Shown piece by piece: positions 12,201-18,200 of a stretch of 20,824 nt of DNA. Every line of letters starts with the position of its first letter. Positions within the stretch are counted from its first letter, which is position 1. This DNA is from Candidatus Omnitrophota bacterium (GTDB taxonomy: Bacteria > Omnitrophota > Gorgyraeia > Zapsychrales > Zapsychraceae). The DNA lies in NCBI GenBank assembly GCA_018399915.1, contig JAGYNW010000010.1, positions 1 through 20,824 on the forward strand, in the 5' to 3' direction. The notes under the pieces are model-generated. The model had not been told where the DNA came from and did not search any database. It worked only from the letters and a program-made list of their open reading frames with translations. The position numbers and the translations under genes are program-made.

Positions 12201-15200
12201 TAGCGGACCTTCTCCAAGAAATACTCAACGCCGGATGGGGTAAGCATAAAGACGTGTAATGTTTCATCGCCTTCGGCGTCCTTATGGCTGATGAGGTACA
12301 CCGGCACGCGGGCTACCTTGCTGCCGTTAGATACCTCAGCAACGGTGATGCGTGCCTCACCCGGTGTCTTGAATAAATGCTGGAATTCTTCCTTATCATA
12401 GGCCACGACCTCATCGGTTCCGAACCGCACCGGTTTCACCATATACGCCATGCCCGATTCGTCATTGTTAATGTCTAATAAGGTATTGACCTTTTCCGCT
12501 TCAAAGTTCAGGTTCAAGCCGTAGCCCGCGATATACAGGTTGAATGATGTCTTGCTGGAGGCGTTGATGACCGGCTTGTTCAGCGGATCGCTCTTGCTCA
12601 TAAATAGCTCATTGATCAAGGCCTTCATATCCGCGGTCACAGAGAACACGCTGAACAATTTAGAAACCGCAGAGGCACCACCGTCCATTTGATACAACGG
12701 CACGTAATTCAATCCCTCGCCGGTCAGCAGCAGGCTCATCACTTGCGGGATATTCATCTCGCCGGTGATGCTGATATATTTTTGTGTCAGGATGTCTACC
12801 ACGGTTCCGTTCTTGGCCTCTTGCCATTGATTGAAATCGTCATCGGTCACGGTTCGGGTATTCAAGGCCTCTATTGATCCGGCTATGCTCAAGGCACTAG
12901 AGATCAAGCTCATCTTGAATAAGAAGTTAGCTTCGCTTTTGCGTCGTTCAAGGAAGTTTACCATGGCTTCAGCGTCATGATCGCTGATACCGTTGCGGAT
13001 AATCGCGGCAGCTCGATCAGCATAATCTGTTTTGCGCTCGCTTGATAATACAGCCCATTGCCTGCTCATGTGACGATCCAGTTCTTCGCGATCCATGGAC
13101 TCTATCGTAGCCGGGTTAGCGGTCTTCAGATCTGCGTAGAACAGATATTGCGCGTAAACTTGTTCTTGTGTTTCAACAGACGGCGCGCCGGCAAGATTCT
13201 TATCCGGCCGGTTAAAGATGTCGGACAAGAATCCGACAATCGGACTCAACGGTACCGGTATGCCGGCCATGCCCGCCGCGATATTAATCGGGACCATAAT
13301 ACCTTGCAAGGTCTTTTGTTTTTCCAAATAAACTTTTTGTTTTTCTAGAGATTCAACCTCGCGGGTGGCCAGATACTTGGTCATTGACAGCTTGAATTCT
13401 TCCACATAATCAAAGTTCGGACCGAATGCGATCTCACCGCGTACACGCCCGGCAGCCCCTTCGGCATATAACCCCATTTGCGCGCTTCCGTATCGGGTTT
13501 TATCCTTAGCCATTTCTTCAGCGCTGCGGAAACTGAACTCTTTTAAGGCCTGCGCGTTGTTGTACGGATAGTATTTGATCTGTCGCCATTGGCCTTGTTT
13601 CTCATGGGCCTGTCGCAACATGGCCCAAACCTTGTCAAAATCACTTCCCGCAATTTCCCGTATACGATCTTTATTTTGGTCTAAGTTAGCTGCTAACCGC
13701 ACCTCTGTTGAAGAAACATTTTCCAGAATACCATTTTCAATCAACCCTCTTAAAACTGTTCCTCCATTCAAACCAACCTCAGAAAAATCAAGTTTTGTAA
13801 CATGCCCGGCATAATCCCTGACAACAAACGGCACATGCGTATGCGGTTCATGGCTGACCCCCGCATTGATATGCGCGGCTTCCTGGCGGATATCGCTAGC
13901 GGTCAGGAAGTATTCCACTCCTGTCACGTGACCATAACCGTTTCGACTCACGTGAGCGGCCACCAACAGATCCAGGTTCAGGGCCTTGAATGCGGCTTCA
14001 TCTGTCAGGTCAATGTCGCTGACCGCGATGGTTTCTTCTGTGCCGGCCAGGGCGATGCGCGTACCGTCAAACAGGCCGGATTCTTTGATCGCCCGGATCT
14101 GATCTTTTACGCTGCGCATTTGCAGGATATCCTTGTACGCGCTTTTGATCTTACCTTCTGCGGCTGCGGATTCTATCATTACTTTAGAAACCTCAGCGGC
14201 CTTCTCCCCGGCGTTTAAGATGCCTTCCCGTGTAACACCGTTTTCATCCACCCATTCAACCACCACGTGGAAGCTTCGACGGGTCTTAATGTAGTTTTCA
14301 ATCTCTTCGGTTTGCAGTCTCGGGAAGGATTTCACATCCGCCATATCCAGAATATCCGTGCTGTCATATGGATGTTTGTGTAACGTTACGGTCGTAGTCG
14401 GATGGTAGATCAACGTTTGCAAATCTTCAAAGGCCGCGACAGTCTTGATCTCTTCATACAGGCTTTCCGGATCAATCGAGCTGATGATATACATCGGAGC
14501 CGCAGCGTCACCAGCCATCAACCGGGTTTGAATCTCTTTCAACCGTTCGCTGGCCACGATTCTGTCTTTCGCTTTTTCGTATTCTCCAACGACATGATTG
14601 ATTTGATCCTCTGTCAAGGCATTAAATCTGGCCTCTAGTTTGGCTTTCATCTCAGCGTAATCATCCGGCATCTGTGCCCAAGTATCAATTTGTTCTTGGG
14701 TCAGCCCTTGTTTTATATCTGTGATCTCAGAGGCCGCAGGGAAATCCGGTGCCTTTATTTTAGCTTCGCCTTTGCTTGTGCTCTCAAAAGCTATGTTTGC
14801 AGCTCTTTCATGGAAGACCGGCAAGCCGAACAAGCCAAGGATCACTTCGGCTCTGGATTCATCTTGAGAAGTGAATAAGTCGGTTGTATAACGGTATACT
14901 CTTTCGCCATTTGCCCTGGTTGCGATCACCTCACCATAAATCACACCGTTGTGCCTATCCGTATCGGTCAGGTCTTCCAACATGGCTTTGGTGACCTTGA
15001 TCATGCCCACGCCTCTGACGTGAATATATCCATAAGCGTCTTCGCCTTCATCCGCCTCAGCATCCAGGTAAGAAACGATTTTTTCGCGCATTGGGATAGT
15101 TTCTTCAACAACGATCGGATACGCATTGTCTGCAAATCGCATATCCAGCTCGTATACCGCTGCGTCTGCCGGAAGAATAACCTTTGTATCGCTATCACCG

Positions 15201-18200
15201 ATGGTTACAGATACGTCTTTTCCGGTTGCTTTATAATCGGTAACCGTGATCACATATCCCAGCTCATCCCTATCTGTGCCTGCGCTGTAAAGGGCGGTGA
15301 TGCCGGCTTGCGCTAATTCGTCCACGCTTAAGTCACCCAGGCGTCGGGCTACCGTGTACTGCGCCTCACTCAATCCTTGTCGGATACTACCGTCAAAGAA
15401 CCGGGCCACTGCGGCATCTTGGGTCTTTTCGCCATACATTTCTTGCATGAAGCGGGCATGTTCCGGATAGTAAACCACAATGTCATTGGTGCCGCGTTCA
15501 ATGGTCACGGTATGTGTTCTGAGCGCATCATATCCTTCACTCTCAAATGTGTATATATTCTCTTTGGCGTCTTCAGTGGACGCTTGAGCCATTAAGCGGC
15601 GGTCGGCTTCTGTCAACGGCGCGTCAACCGAACGCGGCGCATCGTCACCTTTATCACGTCCGAAGAAGGATCCGAACATATCAAACAGATCCGATTCAAG
15701 CAGATTATGTTCAACGCCTACAGAATAAGTGCCTTCGGTGTTCATGCCGCCTTTAACCGTTGTAGATTCAGATATTTTCTTGGTAGCTTGAAGAGTAATG
15801 ACATCACTGCCTAAAGAATTATGCGCGTATCTGACCGCGACCTTGCTGCTCGGCGTAGTTAAGACGTTTAAGCTTATTGATCCGGTTTCCACGCCTTCAA
15901 TATAAGAGTAGGTTCCGCTGACCGCTTTGTAGCGTAAGCTCAACGCGGCCCGGGCTTTTTCCCGATCAGGATCATATCCGGTTTCCACACTGTAAGCGAC
16001 TTGCTGTAATGTGCGCGCGTATTCCTTGGCGTATGTTTCTTTGGCGATCGCATTGAGTTCCTCGCGGTCTTTGATGCCTCGTTCTTGTGCCGCGATAACC
16101 GCTTGGGCAGCGGCTTTATCCGCGGCTTTTTCAGCTGCGTCTTTATGGAAAGTAACCGTGCCATCCATACCCACCGAGGCGAAGACGCTGGTTTGTTCTT
16201 CAAACACGCCTAAGAACTCGCCTTCATGAGCGCGGGTGATCGCAAAGGACATGGCCATGGCTTCGTTAAATTGATGTCTGAAGGAGATCTTTTGATAATT
16301 AAATGCGTCTGTACTGCTTAGCAGATAAACATTGTCGGAAATATGTTCTTCGGTCACAGGATCGATCAGCGTTGTTTCCATGGTATCTTTGCTCTCACCT
16401 TGCGCGAATCCTGCCTCGAAGATAAGGCTGTTCTTTTCGTCAATAGCGAAGTCCACGATCGCGTCAACCGCGCGGGTACGGCTTTCATCATGAACCTTGG
16501 CAACACCCACGATACCCGCGTAAACCTTACCGTTGCGATACCCGATGCTGTCAATGATGAGCATGACCGGTTCATCCAGGGTTTGATTTTCCGCGCCGAT
16601 ACCGAATTTATGCAACAAGGTTTCCGATTCCTTTTCAGACAAGCGGACGTTCAAAAGTAAATATTGTCGTTGATCGACCATTTGTCCATCAACATCCTCT
16701 ACTTGCGGCTGGATACTTCCGAAGTACAGATCAAGATTTTCAGCTATATTGCTTACGGCAAAATGGCGTGTGCCGGCTGTAAATCCAGCACTGCCATCCA
16801 GCTTGGTCAGGTCCATAGAGGAAGTGAACTCGATCGGGGTTTCATCTTTCAGGCTCAAGGCGTAATCCACTTCTCTGCCGAAGTAATACAATTTGCTTCC
16901 GACTTGCTCAATGGCCGGCGGACCGCGCTGCAGACGGCTGTAGTATTCTTCGATCGCTCTTTGAACTTCTCTATCCGCGGCAGATACCCCGGCTTCATTC
17001 TCCAATTGAGCGATACCGGCTTTCTTGTTCAGGGCCAATGTTTGATTATATTGTTCTAAGCTACGCAAGTAGTTCGCGTAAGCTTCTTGGGCCTTTTCTT
17101 GCGTCTCTTCGGTCGCTCTTCTGGCTGCCTGGATCTGCGCGTTTCTATCCAGTGTGCGTTTATTGATATCATGGATTGTACTCAAATTGCCTAAAACAGC
17201 TTCCAGAGGATTCTTTCCGAATCCGACACGAGCCGCCACCACTTCTAATGCCTTTAAGGCTTGTTCTCTGCCGACAAAATCGCCTTGCGCAAAATCATTC
17301 CATCCATCAGCCTCTAATTGTGCTAACAGTGGCAAGCGGGCTTCATAAATTTCCAGTTTTCTTTCCAGGGAAATCAGGGATGCGTTCAATACATCTTCAA
17401 TCGTTGGATCCACGGTGGATTCCGGTAAATAGTATTGGAAATAAAGATTTAATTCATCTGTGGCCTCAGCATAAATATAGGTAATTTCTTGCTCGAAATT
17501 CGCGATCAGACCTTCAAACAAGGCCACGGCTTCAGGATTATCTTTATGAACGTCCAACCCTTTGGTGAATCTTTCGATCCAGCCTTGGATTTCAGCCTCG
17601 CGTTCGCCTCTGCCGTTTAAGAACGCGACAACTTGTTTCACGGATAAGAAGGGAAGACCTTCCCAATCCTTGATCGCAATTGTTTGGGATCTTTGCAGTA
17701 ACTCGATGTCTGTATTGGTATCAGCAACACCGGTTGTCGGATACGCGTCTCCGCCTAAGAGATCGATTTTTCTTTGTTCCATCGGGATCAAGCGGTTCAA
17801 GATAAAATGACGGGCATTGGAAATCAAGGACGCGCCTTCAACCTTCACGATATAATGCCACTTCATATCTTGTAACAACTGTTCCAGATGCGTATAGTAA
17901 TCTTCCCATTGACGTTGATGCTCGGCCATATCCGCCGCAAACTGTCTGTGTTCCGGATCTGTGGCCTCATCATATTCTTTCTCCCAGAAGTTAATGGCCT
18001 CATGTGTGCGTTCGATCTTGCCCATTTGAGAGGCGTATTTGTCAAATTCCCCATCATCATAGTTAAGATATTTCAACCCTTCGGATATTTCATCGAAGGA
18101 TAAGAATAATTCCAAGTATGCCTCTGTATCATCTTCGTTCCAGACACCCCCTGTTTCCGCCTTTTCTTGCAAGCCGGCAATCGCCTCTTGAGATTTTACG

